Of a stretch of DNA of 64,000 nucleotides, positions 9,346 to 19,300 are shown piece by piece. A program made the translations under genes and the position numbers. The stretch covers positions 248,001 to 312,000 of the forward strand of contig NZ_JAMOZL010000004.1 of assembly GCF_023667495.1 (NCBI RefSeq), given 5' to 3'. The DNA is from Dyadobacter sp. MSC1_007. GTDB taxonomy: Bacteria > Bacteroidota > Bacteroidia > Cytophagales > Spirosomataceae. The stretch's first letter is position 1; every line of letters begins with the position of its first letter. The notes under the pieces are model-generated. The model searched no databases and was not told where the DNA came from. It saw only the letters and a list, made by a program, of their open reading frames with translations.

Positions 9346-12237
9346 CTATTTCTTAAAAATCTTGAATTGTTTTACAAAAGATCCGTTGTTTTCAAGCCGG
9401 ATGAAGTAGATACCGGCCGAAAGTCCCACTGCGTCGAGGTCAATGCTCGCGAGGTCGTCGGAAACCGAAACCATTCCGTCAGACAGCGGTATTCGTTTGC
9501 CGGACACGGTGACGATCTCATATTTAATGTCGTCCCCGGGCTGAAATTCGGGTAATTTGATATTGATAATGCTTTCCACCGGGTTCGGATAAAAGACCCA
9601 GTCTTCCATGTTTTTGGTAATGTTCACACGGTCACCGGCGGAAATTCCAAACTCAATTGAATTGGTAACAACGGCAGAATCTTCCTTGAATGCGGTCACC
9701 GTAAGTGTGTATCGACCTACATAAGGCGCAAAACCCGAAGCGTCCTGATACAGCGCGTAAGGAAAAACCGATGTCGTGGATTTCTTTCGGTAAGGGCCAT
9801 TCAGATCAAATGCAACCCTGTCGTACTCAAAATTGCCATAGGCATACATATTCAACAGTGGCGGCAGTGAATCATATTGCAGCACGTCGTCTCCGGACAA
9901 TTTGCGTATCACCTGCTGATCTACCTTGCTCCCTGCTTTAACAAGCTCAAAGCGGATTTCCGGGATTTGCACCAGCAATATCAATGGAATTTCTACATAA
10001 GCCCCGGCATTATCGTATGCCCGGATGATCAACCGGTATTCACCTTCCTCGGTAGGCGTTCCTGAAAATACATTCAATGCAAAATTGAGCCACGAAGGCC
10101 GGTTCTGAACTGAAATGGATGAAATATAACCGTCGGGATCGCCGAAAATGTTCGTCGGTAAGATGTAGTTGAAAGGCATGTTGATCTGCCCGTATTTAAC
10201 AGGCAGCGTGCTGCTCGCGTAAGGCGGCGCATTCAGGAATTGTGGTTCGACTACCTTAATAGTAAAATAGGTTTCGACAAAAGCATTCAGATCGTCATAG
10301 GCTTTCAAAATGATCCGGTATTCGCCCAACTTGGTCGGCGTTCCGGTGAGTGCGCCATTCGTAAATTTGATCCAGGCAGGCAGTTCGCTTGCCTCAACCT
10401 TGGTAATCTGGCCGTCAATATCTTCGAAAGCGGTTTTAGGGATCGCAAAAGTGAAAGGCTTATCGATCGCCACCATCTGATTGGAGAAGTTTTTATCAAC
10501 GGTTGGTGGCTTATTGGCGTTCTCACGGGTATCGACCCTGATCGTAAAGAATGCCTCAGCCGTTCCGCCCTCATCATCAATACCTTTTACCTGAATACGA
10601 AAATCGCCCAATGCAGTTGGCTTGCCTCTAAGCTGGCCACCTTCGTACCGGAGCCATGAAGGCAATGCGCCTACTTCGAGCTTCACTACTTTACCATCCA
10701 CATCGGAGAAAGTATCGATCGGCAGTTTGTATGCAAAATCTTTATTGACCGGAATAATCTGCATGGGCACCGGCCGGAAAACGTAAGGAGCATAATTGGA
10801 AGCGTCGTCCCAATAGCTTGGCGACAGCAAATCCTCTTGCAAGCGTATGCGCACAGGTTTCGGGTGCAATGGGTCTGCGTAGGCGCGTTTGGCCCATTCA
10901 TCGTACACTACGCCCTGCGCCCCGCCTTTTTCGGTGGCAGCTGACAGCCGGTAACTTACCGAGTCGGTGTACACAATCGGCTTCATCGGCTGATTGAGCC
11001 AGTTGGCCGCTCCTTCTCTCAGGAAAGGCTCCGCGCGTGCCATTTGTTCTTTCTGTGAGATCACCACAGCTACGACGTTAGCGCCATGCTCGAAATTTTC
11101 ATTGAGCTGCTTCCTGTGAATAGTGTTGTCCAGATAAGAGCTCACAAAGAGCTCATTGGCTGTGATAAAACCCGGAGGCGCATCACTTTTAATAATATCT
11201 ACAGACCAGCGGTGGTCGTGCGTTGCGAGGTTGTCATTTACTTTAATACCGTCGGTTTTTTCGTTGAGGTCCTTAAACGCCAGTGTCCCCCTCAACGTCG
11301 AATGAGCGTCGAATACGGAGCCGTAATCTGACACATATTTAATGGCTGGATCGATCGATTTGACGGCGGCAACAATTTGTTCTACGTATTTCTTAAATAC
11401 CAAATGCCGGTAAACGTACCAATCCTTGCCATATCGCTGCCTGAAAGACAGGTTAGGTTCCCAAGGCGTTGAAGGTGGACCGGGTTCATCAAACGTCTTG
11501 TAAGACATTCCCCATAGGAAATTGATGCGCTCGATTTTTTTATAATGCTGTTTCAAATATTCCTTAAAACCTTTCGTCATTGAGGGCGAATAGTCATAAA
11601 CCGCGCCATCGTCCTTCCCAGACGTGATCAATGTGGATGGATACTCGCCTTCCTGCGTCGACGTGTTGGTTACCGACACATAAAGCAGCTTTTTCTCGGT
11701 TTGCAGATATTTGTAATGTGTTACCACCTCTTTTACAAAGGCAATACCTTTATCTACAATGGGTTGATTATCAAAACCAAAGAAAGTGTCCTGGTAACCA
11801 CTCAATAAAGGTTTGTTGGAATGACTGAACTGACTGTCGGAAACTTCCCAGAATCCCTTAATCCTCGTGCTATGCCTACCGAGGTGGATCCTGAGCGCCA
11901 CTTTCATGCCGAGATCAGTGGCTAGTTTGATCTGCTGGTCGTACTTGGCCCATTGCGGTTTCTCAGTAGGTGAACTGAAATAGACTTTATCCCACGGAAT
12001 GGTGATGTAGACCGCATTTAGCCCATATTGTTTGGCTGTCCTGATCAGATCGGGCTCGGGGCCGATATCGTCGGGATTGGTGAGGTTCAACAGCATCAGC
12101 GCGAGGTAGCGCTGCGTATCGATCTCGGTTGTTCGTTGCTGCTCCTGGGCTGCGACGCGGCCTGAAAAACAAATCAGTCCGGCTAATAAGAAAAATATTC
12201 TTGTTAAAAAATGAAGTGCGTACGTAGAATTGAACAT
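9346..12237 (-). CDS. Exported glycoside-hydrolase-like protein with three Ig-like repeats and a T9SS sorting domain
   Basis: The protein has 963 residues from the ATG at 12237, two bases after the upstream glycosyltransferase stop. A signal peptide ends near VAAQ (about residue 30). Residues ~35-440 look like a TIM barrel of the GH-A/GH42 kind (GLNAVYITIPWDKVYF, LGMKVALRIHLGR, VSVTNTSTQEGEYP); the catalytic glutamates are not certain. Three He_PIG/cadherin-like repeats follow, each with DxDG...LPxW...L.G.PT..G.[FY]R. The last ~75 residues are a type A T9SS C-terminal sorting domain (VFYPNPVES ... GIYFIRL ... KQFKIFKK). The protein is therefore predicted to cross the outer membrane by T9SS. 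Substrate unknown. Confidence 0.75.
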   Translation of the reverse strand: MFNSTYALHFLTRIFFLLAGLICFSGRVAAQEQQRTTEIDTQRYLALMLLNLTNPDDIGPEPDLIRTAKQYGLNAVYITIPWDKVYFSSPTEKPQWAKYDQQIKLATDLGMKVALRIHLGRHSTRIKGFWEVSDSQFSHSNKPLLSGYQDTFFGFDNQPIVDKGIAFVKEVVTHYKYLQTEKKLLYVSVTNTSTQEGEYPSTLITSGKDDGAVYDYSPSMTKGFKEYLKQHYKKIERINFLWGMSYKTFDEPGPPSTPWEPNLSFRQRYGKDWYVYRHLVFKKYVEQIVAAVKSIDPAIKYVSDYGSVFDAHSTLRGTLAFKDLNEKTDGIKVNDNLATHDHRWSVDIIKSDAPPGFITANELFVSSYLDNTIHRKQLNENFEHGANVVAVVISQKEQMARAEPFLREGAANWLNQPMKPIVYTDSVSYRLSAATEKGGAQGVVYDEWAKRAYADPLHPKPVRIRLQEDLLSPSYWDDASNYAPYVFRPVPMQIIPVNKDFAYKLPIDTFSDVDGKVVKLEVGALPSWLRYEGGQLRGKPTALGDFRIQVKGIDDEGGTAEAFFTIRVDTRENANKPPTVDKNFSNQMVAIDKPFTFAIPKTAFEDIDGQITKVEASELPAWIKFTNGALTGTPTKLGEYRIILKAYDDLNAFVETYFTIKVVEPQFLNAPPYASSTLPVKYGQINMPFNYILPTNIFGDPDGYISSISVQNRPSWLNFALNVFSGTPTEEGEYRLIIRAYDNAGAYVEIPLILLVQIPEIRFELVKAGSKVDQQVIRKLSGDDVLQYDSLPPLLNMYAYGNFEYDRVAFDLNGPYRKKSTTSVFPYALYQDASGFAPYVGRYTLTVTAFKEDSAVVTNSIEFGISAGDRVNITKNMEDWVFYPNPVESIINIKLPEFQPGDDIKYEIVTVSGKRIPLSDGMVSVSDDLASIDLDAVGLSAGIYFIRLENNGSFVKQFKIFKK

Positions 12238-12238
12238 G

Positions 12239-13354
12239 CTAACGATTTTTGTCAATTAATTTGATCCACTCATTATACCCGTTTTCCACATTGAATTGAC
12301 TTGCTATCTCAATGCTTTTAGCGGCATCGACTTTCGTTTCGCCGCTCATCACCGACCGCATGGCTTTCACCATTTGTTTCACACTTAAATCTTCCGTAAC
12401 CACGCCCATTCCCTCCTTCACAAACTCTGAAACACCTCCGGATGGAAACGAAACGATCGGTTTACCTAGCAGCGCAGCCTCTATCATCACCAATGGAAAA
12501 GGGTCCTGTCTCGAGGTAAGCAGGAAACCATTTCCCATGTTAAGATAGTTATAATAATCTTCTTTTTGTTTTCCAGGGAGATGAATTTTCGTCACGGAGC
12601 CATTGTTGGCACAACGCTGTTCCGTGTAGTACACCAGGCCATCATCGATCCTGCCGCCGACCCAGATCAAATGCACATTCTCATCGTTCAGCTCGTGTGC
12701 AATATCAGGCAGCATATCAAAACCTTTCCTCTCCGAAGTCATTCCGGAAAGCACCCACACATATGCACCTGCAGGAATGCCCAGTTTGGCTTTCAGCTCA
12801 GCAGTCCGCGCCTCGTTTTTCTTCACCAGCGACGAATCGATGAATGAATACAGCAAACCGACATTCCGGCCTCCCGCATCCTGCATGGCGTCGCAGGTAG
12901 TTTGCGAGCATCCGATGAGCAGATGTGAGTAATCGACGATGCTTTTGAAATCGGGGCCGCTGAGGTATGCGTAAGTCAACGGCATTTCATGAAAATGCGT
13001 GATGACTTTGATAGAAAATTCCTTTGCAACGACAATTGTTTCAGGGATCATGGTTGTATTCACATACCAGAAATCTGCCTTAAAATCACGTGCCAGTTTA
13101 CGTAAATACCTGAGCGTCGGGTTCATTCCCAGATGAAACGAGACCTTTTGAAGAACACTGAATTTACGCGGGGCAATAAAGACCGGAATATCGTCGGGAA
13201 ACTCCGATAGCAGTTCGCCGTTGGCAAAACTCACAATTCCCACATCGAACCGGGCCCGGTCTATTTTTTTAAGGATGTACAACAGCATCATCTCTGATCC
13301 TGTCCGTGTGGCATAAGGGGTAAAAAAGAGAATCCTTTTCTTTTCGCTATTCAT
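12239..13354 (-). CDS. Glycosyltransferase family 4
   Basis: This 371-residue protein has a two-Rossmann GT-B layout. The N-terminal half starts RILFFTPYATRTGSEMMLLYIL, split around the Gly-Ser turn. The C-terminal half carries VWVLSGMTSERKGFDML, the donor-binding GFLLTSRQDPFPLVMIEAALLGKPIVSF (broken into the E-x7-E motif) and GGVSEFV. It overlaps the GT2 gene upstream by 4 bases (ATGA) and is followed at 2 bases by the glycosidase-like gene, so the three form one transcription unit. Likely role: synthesis of a surface glycan. Acceptor and sugar are unknown. Confidence 0.9.
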   Translation of the reverse strand: MNSEKKRILFFTPYATRTGSEMMLLYILKKIDRARFDVGIVSFANGELLSEFPDDIPVFIAPRKFSVLQKVSFHLGMNPTLRYLRKLARDFKADFWYVNTTMIPETIVVAKEFSIKVITHFHEMPLTYAYLSGPDFKSIVDYSHLLIGCSQTTCDAMQDAGGRNVGLLYSFIDSSLVKKNEARTAELKAKLGIPAGAYVWVLSGMTSERKGFDMLPDIAHELNDENVHLIWVGGRIDDGLVYYTEQRCANNGSVTKIHLPGKQKEDYYNYLNMGNGFLLTSRQDPFPLVMIEAALLGKPIVSFPSGGVSEFVKEGMGVVTEDLSVKQMVKAMRSVMSGETKVDAAKSIEIASQFNVENGYNEWIKLIDKNR

Positions 13355-14358
13355 GCAGAGGCGGTTAACAAATCGATGTTCTCGTTGGGCTTGATCCTGT
13401 ACAAACCTTTCTTGAGAAACAGCGTTTTCCAGAAATATTTTAACAAAACACGAATCTTCCTAACATATATATACTGGGTGCGAAGTTCTGAAAATGGATT
13501 ACCGCTTTTTCTCAGGTTCAATAACATTTTCCAGAGATAAATGACCGGCACCATCATAATATAATGCAGGATGAGCATCAAATATTGAAAAACACCATAT
13601 TGCTTCCTTACCCATAAAAAGTTGGATACCTGCATTTGTGTACTGAACCGGTTTATCCACGAAATGTGCGTCCGCCGGAATGGATTATTGTTTTCAAGAT
13701 GGACGAAAGTGCAATCCTTAAAATAGCAAAGCTTGCCCAATTTCCCCAGCCGCCCCGACCATTCCACGTCTTCTCCATACATGAAAAAGTCGTCGCTGAA
13801 CCCGCCGGTTTGCTCAAATCCTTCTCTTCTCAGAAAAATAAACGCTCCTACGAGCCAGTCGTGCTGATCGGGATCGGCATATGCCGGTTCTGGATAAAGT
13901 TGTCCGACGACCTTATCTACCAGACGGCTCGGTGGTAAAATGAAAAAAGTCTTGCGGAATTCGTTGAAACTTTTGTAAAAGGGCATCGGCGTGCCATCGG
14001 GGTAGTATTGCAGTGCGCCGCATGCGATAATGTCGTTTCGGGTGTTCATCCGATCAAAACAGCGGCCTATTACATTGTCGGTTACTAAGGTGTCCGCGTT
14101 CAGGAGGAGAAAATACCGGCCCCTGGCTATCGCCATCCCTCTGTTATTGGCAATACCAAAACCAGCGTTGAATTCCATGTCGATCCATCGCACTTCGGGA
14201 TACGCTTTCCGAACCAATGCCCCGTCCCCGTTTTCGGGGTCGTTATCCACAACAATTACCTCAAACTTGACCCCGGATGTAAACTGATAGATAGAATGTA
14301 AGCAATTGATTATGAGCTGAGGTGTCCTGTAATTAATAATAATAATGGATACATCCAT
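13351..14358 (-). CDS. Glycosyltransferase family 2
   Basis: The protein has about 335 residues from the ATG at 14358 (MDVSIIIINYRTPQLIINC, a typical GT2 opening); an ATG 5 codons upstream is also in frame. GT-A motifs are VIVVDNDPENGDG, NAGFGIANNRGMAIA, LLLNADTLV (the DxD-like site) and GAFIFLRREGFEQTGGFSDDFFMYGEDVEW. The protein resembles rhamnosyl/N-acetyl-sugar transferases of the WbbL type. A hydrophobic stretch at about 265-285 suggests membrane attachment. It is the first gene of the three-gene glycan unit. Confidence 0.9.
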   Translation of the reverse strand: MDVSIIIINYRTPQLIINCLHSIYQFTSGVKFEVIVVDNDPENGDGALVRKAYPEVRWIDMEFNAGFGIANNRGMAIARGRYFLLLNADTLVTDNVIGRCFDRMNTRNDIIACGALQYYPDGTPMPFYKSFNEFRKTFFILPPSRLVDKVVGQLYPEPAYADPDQHDWLVGAFIFLRREGFEQTGGFSDDFFMYGEDVEWSGRLGKLGKLCYFKDCTFVHLENNNPFRRTHISWINRFSTQMQVSNFLWVRKQYGVFQYLMLILHYIMMVPVIYLWKMLLNLRKSGNPFSELRTQYIYVRKIRVLLKYFWKTLFLKKGLYRIKPNENIDLLTASA

Positions 14359-14396
14359 GAAAAAGGCCTGCATGTTTGAGGGGCAAAAATAAAGAA

Positions 14397-14430
14397 TCTC
14401 CCCGGAAGATAGTTAACACTTCCGGGGAGA
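14397..14430 (-). terminator. Terminator after the thiolase gene
   Basis: TCTCCCCGGAAG (14397-14408) pairs perfectly with CTTCCGGGGAGA (14419-14430) around a 10-base loop. On the minus strand it is followed by TTCTTTATTTTT. It separates the thiolase gene from the glycosyltransferase unit. Confidence 0.8.
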
Positions 14431-14464
14431 CCTTCAAATTACCTCTCAATATTATTCTACGGCT

Positions 14465-15643
14465 CTAATTAAGCCTTTCGTAGATTCCTGCAACGCCCTG
14501 GCCACCTCCAACGCAGGCGGTTACCATCCCGTATTTCTGGTTTCGACGCGCCATTTCGTTAAAAAGTTGAACCGAAAGCCTGGCGCCTGTGGAACCCAAT
14601 GCATGTCCCAAAGCAATCGCCCCGCCGTTTGGATTCACGATTTCAGGGTCGATGCCCAGTTCCTGGATCACTGCCAGGGATTGCGCCGCAAATGCTTCAT
14701 TGAGTTCTATCTGCTCAATATCGGCCAGTTTTAGCCCGGCCTGTTTTAATGCAATAGGCACAGCAGCCACCGGGCCTATGCCCATTACCCTCGGGTCCAC
14801 GCCCGCAGTCGCGTATGACATCATGCGTGCGATGGGTTTCAGTCCCAATTCATTTACCATCCGTTCTGACATGACCAGCACAAATGCAGCCCCGTCGGAC
14901 GTCTGCGATGAATTGCCGGCAGTCACGCTGCCGCCCGCTGCAAAAACAGGTTTTAATTTATTCAGTGCCTCGAGGGTTGTGTCCGCACGCGGGCCTTCAT
15001 CCTGGCTGATTACGGTTTCCCGCGTCTTTTTCTTTCCCGAGTTTGCGTCAAAATAGGTTTCCTTTACAGTCACCGGCACGATCCCGTCGGCAAACCAGCC
15101 TTCCTTCTGCGCCCGCAATGCCTTTTGATGAGATTGATATGAAAATTCATCCTGCTTTTCCCGGCTGATATTGAAATCCTTCGCCACCTGCTCTGCGGTT
15201 AGACCCATACTCAGATAGTAATCCGGGTTGGTATGTGCAATTTCGTAGTTCAAAGCAGTTTTCCAGCCCATTGTCGGCACCAGTGACATCGACTCTGTGC
15301 CGCCTGCGATAATGCATTCCGCCATTCCTGCATGGATTTTAGCCGAAGCCATTGCGATAGCCTCCACACCCGAGCCACAATAGCGGTTAATGGTGATACC
15401 AGAAACGTTTTTGGGTAATGCAAGCAATGCCACATAACGTCCCATTTGCATGCCCTGTTCTGCCTCTGGTACCGCATTGCCGACAATGACGTCATCCACT
15501 CTGGTCGGGTCGAGGTTAGGTACCTTTTCCAGCAAATGCCTGATCACCGCCGCACCGAGATCGTCCGGACGGGTAAAACGAAAACCGCCCCTGGAAGCTT
15601 TCCCTACTGCACTGCGGAAACCTGCAACTATGTATGCATTCAT
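14465..15643 (-). CDS. Acetyl-CoA C-acyltransferase (3-ketoacyl-CoA thiolase)
   Basis: The protein has 392 residues from the ATG at 15643 (MNAYIVAGFRSAVGKA); longer readings from upstream starts would run through the operator. It carries out thiolytic cleavage of 3-ketoacyl-CoA, the last step of beta-oxidation. Catalytic landmarks are Cys89 in INRYCGSGVEA, GNSSQTSDGAA, the His in NGGAIALGHALGSTGAR, and the second Cys in TACVGGGQGVAG. It shares a palindromic operator with the acyl-CoA dehydrogenase gene 5 kb away. The usual partner, a 3-hydroxyacyl-CoA dehydrogenase/enoyl-CoA hydratase, is not in the window. Confidence 0.94.
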   Translation of the reverse strand: MNAYIVAGFRSAVGKASRGGFRFTRPDDLGAAVIRHLLEKVPNLDPTRVDDVIVGNAVPEAEQGMQMGRYVALLALPKNVSGITINRYCGSGVEAIAMASAKIHAGMAECIIAGGTESMSLVPTMGWKTALNYEIAHTNPDYYLSMGLTAEQVAKDFNISREKQDEFSYQSHQKALRAQKEGWFADGIVPVTVKETYFDANSGKKKTRETVISQDEGPRADTTLEALNKLKPVFAAGGSVTAGNSSQTSDGAAFVLVMSERMVNELGLKPIARMMSYATAGVDPRVMGIGPVAAVPIALKQAGLKLADIEQIELNEAFAAQSLAVIQELGIDPEIVNPNGGAIALGHALGSTGARLSVQLFNEMARRNQKYGMVTACVGGGQGVAGIYERLN

Positions 15644-15689
15644 ATTTGTATCGTTTTGAAATCGATGAATGTACGCGGCATGTTGAATA

Positions 15690-15703
15690 GTATGCCTGCA
15701 TAC
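15690..15703. promoter_or_regulatory. Operator C upstream of thiolase: palindrome GTATGCCTGCATAC
   Basis: It has perfect GTATGC/GCATAC arms around CT, 47-60 bases upstream of the thiolase ATG. It is the same element as operators A and B. I see no clear TAnnTTTG box here. Confidence 0.7.
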
Positions 15704-15737
15704 CATTGGTAAAAATAGGAATTAATCATAAAACAAC

Positions 15738-15767
15738 AAACCGCCGGATTTTGTTTTCCGGCGGTTT
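15738..15767 (-). terminator. Terminator after the PspC gene
   Basis: AAACCGCCGG (15738-15747) pairs perfectly with CCGGCGGTTT (15758-15767) around ATTTTGTTTT. On the minus strand the hairpin runs into TGTTGTTTTATG. Confidence 0.75.
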
Positions 15768-15803
15768 GCAACTACTAAGTCTTTGCTGATGGAGTCTTAA
15801 TAT

Positions 15804-16037
15804 CTAGGAAGGAATATGATGCTCCTCCAATGATTTCGGTCTTTTGGCACCGTCTGGCATAACGATCCATAAAATCACATATAACAAAATGACCGGGAAA
15901 GTGACTGGTATCAACACTGTGAGTACGAAAAATACCCGGACAAGTGAGACGTCGATCTCGAAGTAGTCTGCAAGTCCTGAGGCTACGCCGCCGATCATTT
16001 TGTTACTGGTATTGCGGAATAATCTATTGTGGTTCAT
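15804..16037 (-). CDS. PspC-domain membrane protein
   Basis: This 77-residue protein is almost entirely one PspC domain: RLFRNTSNKMIGGVASGLADYF, then a strongly hydrophobic stretch (VRVFFVLTVLIPVTFPVILLYVILWIVMP, residues ~33-61, given here as landmark) and a short charged tail. PspC proteins take part in envelope-stress responses in Enterobacteria; in Bacteroidota the small stand-alone form is common and its role is not defined. It stands alone on its strand. Confidence 0.88.
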   Translation of the reverse strand: MNHNRLFRNTSNKMIGGVASGLADYFEIDVSLVRVFFVLTVLIPVTFPVILLYVILWIVMPDGAKRPKSLEEHHIPS

Positions 16038-16385
16038 GGCTATATCTGTTTTGTTTTGATGTGATAAAGGTACTATGCATTACCAAGTAGCGGTAAATAT
16101 TCTTTACGAACGGCCGCATTGGCTGAGAGCGGGTTGTTTTCAAGGTTGATTCAGCGATCCGAAACAGGCAGAAAGCGCCGGCTGTTGCTAATGGCCACGG
16201 AGGATCATTGTAACTGCAAAAAGATTAGATCTCCATTAGGATTCTCTTAGATGTTGCGTAATACTATTGGCAATGAATTACCTTTGGGATTGTAAAAGGC
16301 AGTTCTGCTGACAATCTGGCATCCGGTTTGTCGCAGGCGCAATATTTTTCTAAGAAAAAACCGGTTAAAAAACATACATCACATC
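16038..16385. other. Intergenic region between pspC and secA
   Basis: These 348 bases hold no gene I can support. The right part carries a possible secA promoter (listed separately). I see no tRNA or riboswitch. The stretch around 16130-16210 is GC-richer than the rest and has no evident structure. Confidence 0.6.
16254..16286 (+). promoter_or_regulatory. Possible promoter of secA
   Basis: TTG (16254-16256), 22 bases, then TACCTTTG (16279-16286). The -7 box matches TAnnTTTG exactly; the spacing is longer than the 19 seen before ispH and tssN. The resulting leader would be about 95 bases. Confidence 0.4.
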
Positions 16386-19300
16386 ATGTTTAAAATATTT
16401 TCCAAGCTGTTTGGCACAAAATCAGAGCGGGACTTGAAGGAACTCACCCCGTACGTTGATAAGATCAATGCCGAATATGCACTCCTTGCCTCCCTGTCGA
16501 ATGATGAGCTCCGTGCACAATCCACGGACCTTAAAAAACATATTGCCGATTCACTGCAACCGATCGACGATCAGATAGCGGTTTTGAAACAGCAGGCAGC
16601 TGACGAACCTAATGTGGATAGCAAAGAAGCGATCTTCAAAAAAATAGATGCCCTCGAACTGGACAGAAATAAAGAACTTGAAAAAGTGTTGCTGGACATT
16701 CTTCCGAAAGCATTCGCGATTGTAAAAGACACGGCACGCAGGTTCAAAGAAAATGATAGCATAGAAGTAACCGCTTCGTATTTTGACCGTGAAATTGCTA
16801 CTAAAAAGTCCAATGTGACGATTTCAGGCGATAAAGCGCATTGGAATTCGACCTGGGATGTAATTGGCCAGCCAATCAAATGGGCGATGCAGCATTATGA
16901 CGTGCAGCTGATAGGCGGGGTCGTGTTGCACCAGGGAAAAATTGCCGAAATGGCGACCGGAGAAGGTAAAACGCTCGTTGCGACATTACCGGCCTTCTTG
17001 AATGCACTTGCAGGTCAGGGCGTTCATATTGTAACGGTGAACGATTACCTGGCAAAACGTGATGCAGAATGGAACGCACCGCTTTTTGAATTCCATGGCA
17101 TGAGCGTGGACTGTATCGACCGCCATCAACCTAATACAATCGCGCGCAGAAATGCATACAAGGCCGATTTAACCTACGGAACCAACAACGAATTCGGTTT
17201 TGACTACCTGCGTGACAATATGTCACGGACGCCGGAAGAATTGGTTCAACGCAAACACCATTTCGCGATGGTCGATGAGGTCGATTCAGTTTTGATTGAT
17301 GACGCCCGGACTCCTTTGATCATCAGCGGCCCCGTTCCGCGTGGTGACGAGCAGGAGTTTTTGGAACTGAAACCCCGCGTTTCGAGGATCGTTGAAGCTC
17401 AGAAAAAGCTGGCAATGGATTTCCTGAACGATGCCAAAAAGAAAATTGCAGCCGGAGATAAAAAAGAAGGCGGTCTTGCATTATTCCGTGCGCATAGAGG
17501 TATGCCTAAGTACAAGCCACTTATCAAATACCTCAGCGAGCCGGGTATCAAGGCATTAATGCAGGAATCTGAATCGATTCACCTTGCAGAAAACCAGAAG
17601 CTGATGCCGGTAGCCGACGCACCGCTTTACTTCACAATCGACGAACGTCATAATAGCATAGAACTAACCGAAAAAGGGATCGATTTCCTTACCGGTGAAT
17701 CCGAAGAAACCAATTTCTTTATCCTGCCAGACATTGCTGTCGACCTCGACGCAATCGAAAAAGACCAGTCATTGACTGAGCACGACCGTGTTATTCAGAA
17801 AGAGGCATTAATCCGCGATTATTCTGTAAAAACAGCCCGTATCCACACCGTCAACCAACTTTTGAAAGCATTTACGCTTTTCGAAAAGGACGTTGAATAT
17901 GTGATCATGGACGGAAAGGTTAAGATCGTAGACGAACAGACCGGCCGGATCATGGAAGGACGTCGCTATTCCGACGGTCTGCACCAGGCGATTGAAGCCA
18001 AGGAAAATGTTAGGGTTGAAGATGCTACGCAAACCTATGCGACTGTTACGCTTCAAAACTATTTCAGAATGTACCACAAGCTGGCCGGTATGACCGGTAC
18101 AGCCGAGACAGAAGCAGGTGAATTCTGGGAAATCTACAAACTCGATGTAGTTTCCATCCCTACCAATGTGAATATCGTGCGTAAAGATCAGGAAGATAAG
18201 GTCTATCGTTCTGTACGCGAAAAATATAATGCAGTTACCGATGAGATCGTCGAGCTTGTGGAAGCAGGCCGCCCGGTACTTGTGGGTACGACATCGGTTG
18301 AGAACTCCGAGATCATCAGCCGGATGCTTACGCTGCGGAAAATACCTCACCAGGTGTTGAACGCCAAGCAGCACCAGCGCGAGGCGGAAGTGGTAGCCGA
18401 AGCGGGTAAACCCGGAACAGTGACGATCGCCACTAACATGGCTGGTCGTGGTACCGACATTAAACTGACCCCTGATGCTAAGAAAGCGGGTGGTCTGGCC
18501 ATTATCGGTACGGAGCGTCACGAAAGCCGCCGTGTCGACAGACAGCTTCGCGGTCGTTCGGGTCGTCAGGGAGATCCGGGATCGTCGCAGTTCTTTGTAT
18601 CTCTGGAAGATAGCCTGATGCGTCTTTTCGGTTCCGACCGGATGGCTAAGGTAATGGACCGGATGGGCCTCGAAGAAGGAGAAGTGATCCAGAGCAGCAT
18701 GATCACCAAGTCTATCGAAAGGGCGCAGAAAAAAGTTGAAGAGAACAACTTCGGAATGCGGAAACGCCTTTTGGAATATGACGATGTCATGAACTATCAG
18801 CGCGACGCCATTTATACCCGTCGTCGCAATGCGTTGTTCGGAGATCGTCTGGCAGTTGATATTGCCAACACATTGTTTGACGTATGCGACGAACTGGTCA
18901 ATACAGCCGGCACTTATGCTGAACTTGAACTGGCCGTCATTACTACCCTTGGAATGGAAGTGCCGTATTCGGAAACTGAATATGGTTCAATGAAACCTAC
19001 CGATCGGTCGCAGAAGCTTTATGAGGCTGCCGAAAAACAATATCAGGATAAAAACAATGCGATCGCGGCAAAAGCATTGCCCGTTCTGCGCTCTATCATG
19101 GCCGATCGCGGACCGGCGATCACGGAGATTATGATCCCGTTCAGCGATGGCATCCGCCAGGCTGGTGTGGTTGTAAACTTGCAGAAAGCGGTTGAAAACG
19201 AAGGAAAAGACATTACCCGGGAGATGGAGAAAGCGATCGTGCTTTCGCTGATCGACCAGGAATGGAAAGAGCATTTGCGTGAAATGGATGATTTGAAACA

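Noticed and set aside
9237..15703. The palindromes at 9237-9300 and 15690-15703 as terminal repeats of a mobile element carrying the glycan genes
   Set aside because: The sites are short and symmetrical, lie at fixed distance from the starts of two related metabolic genes and overlap a promoter. No transposase or target duplication is visible.
17808..18521. Long reading frame on the minus strand inside secA
   Set aside because: It lies wholly antisense to conserved SecA ATPase motifs, lacks recognisable domains, and codon pattern is that of a shadow.
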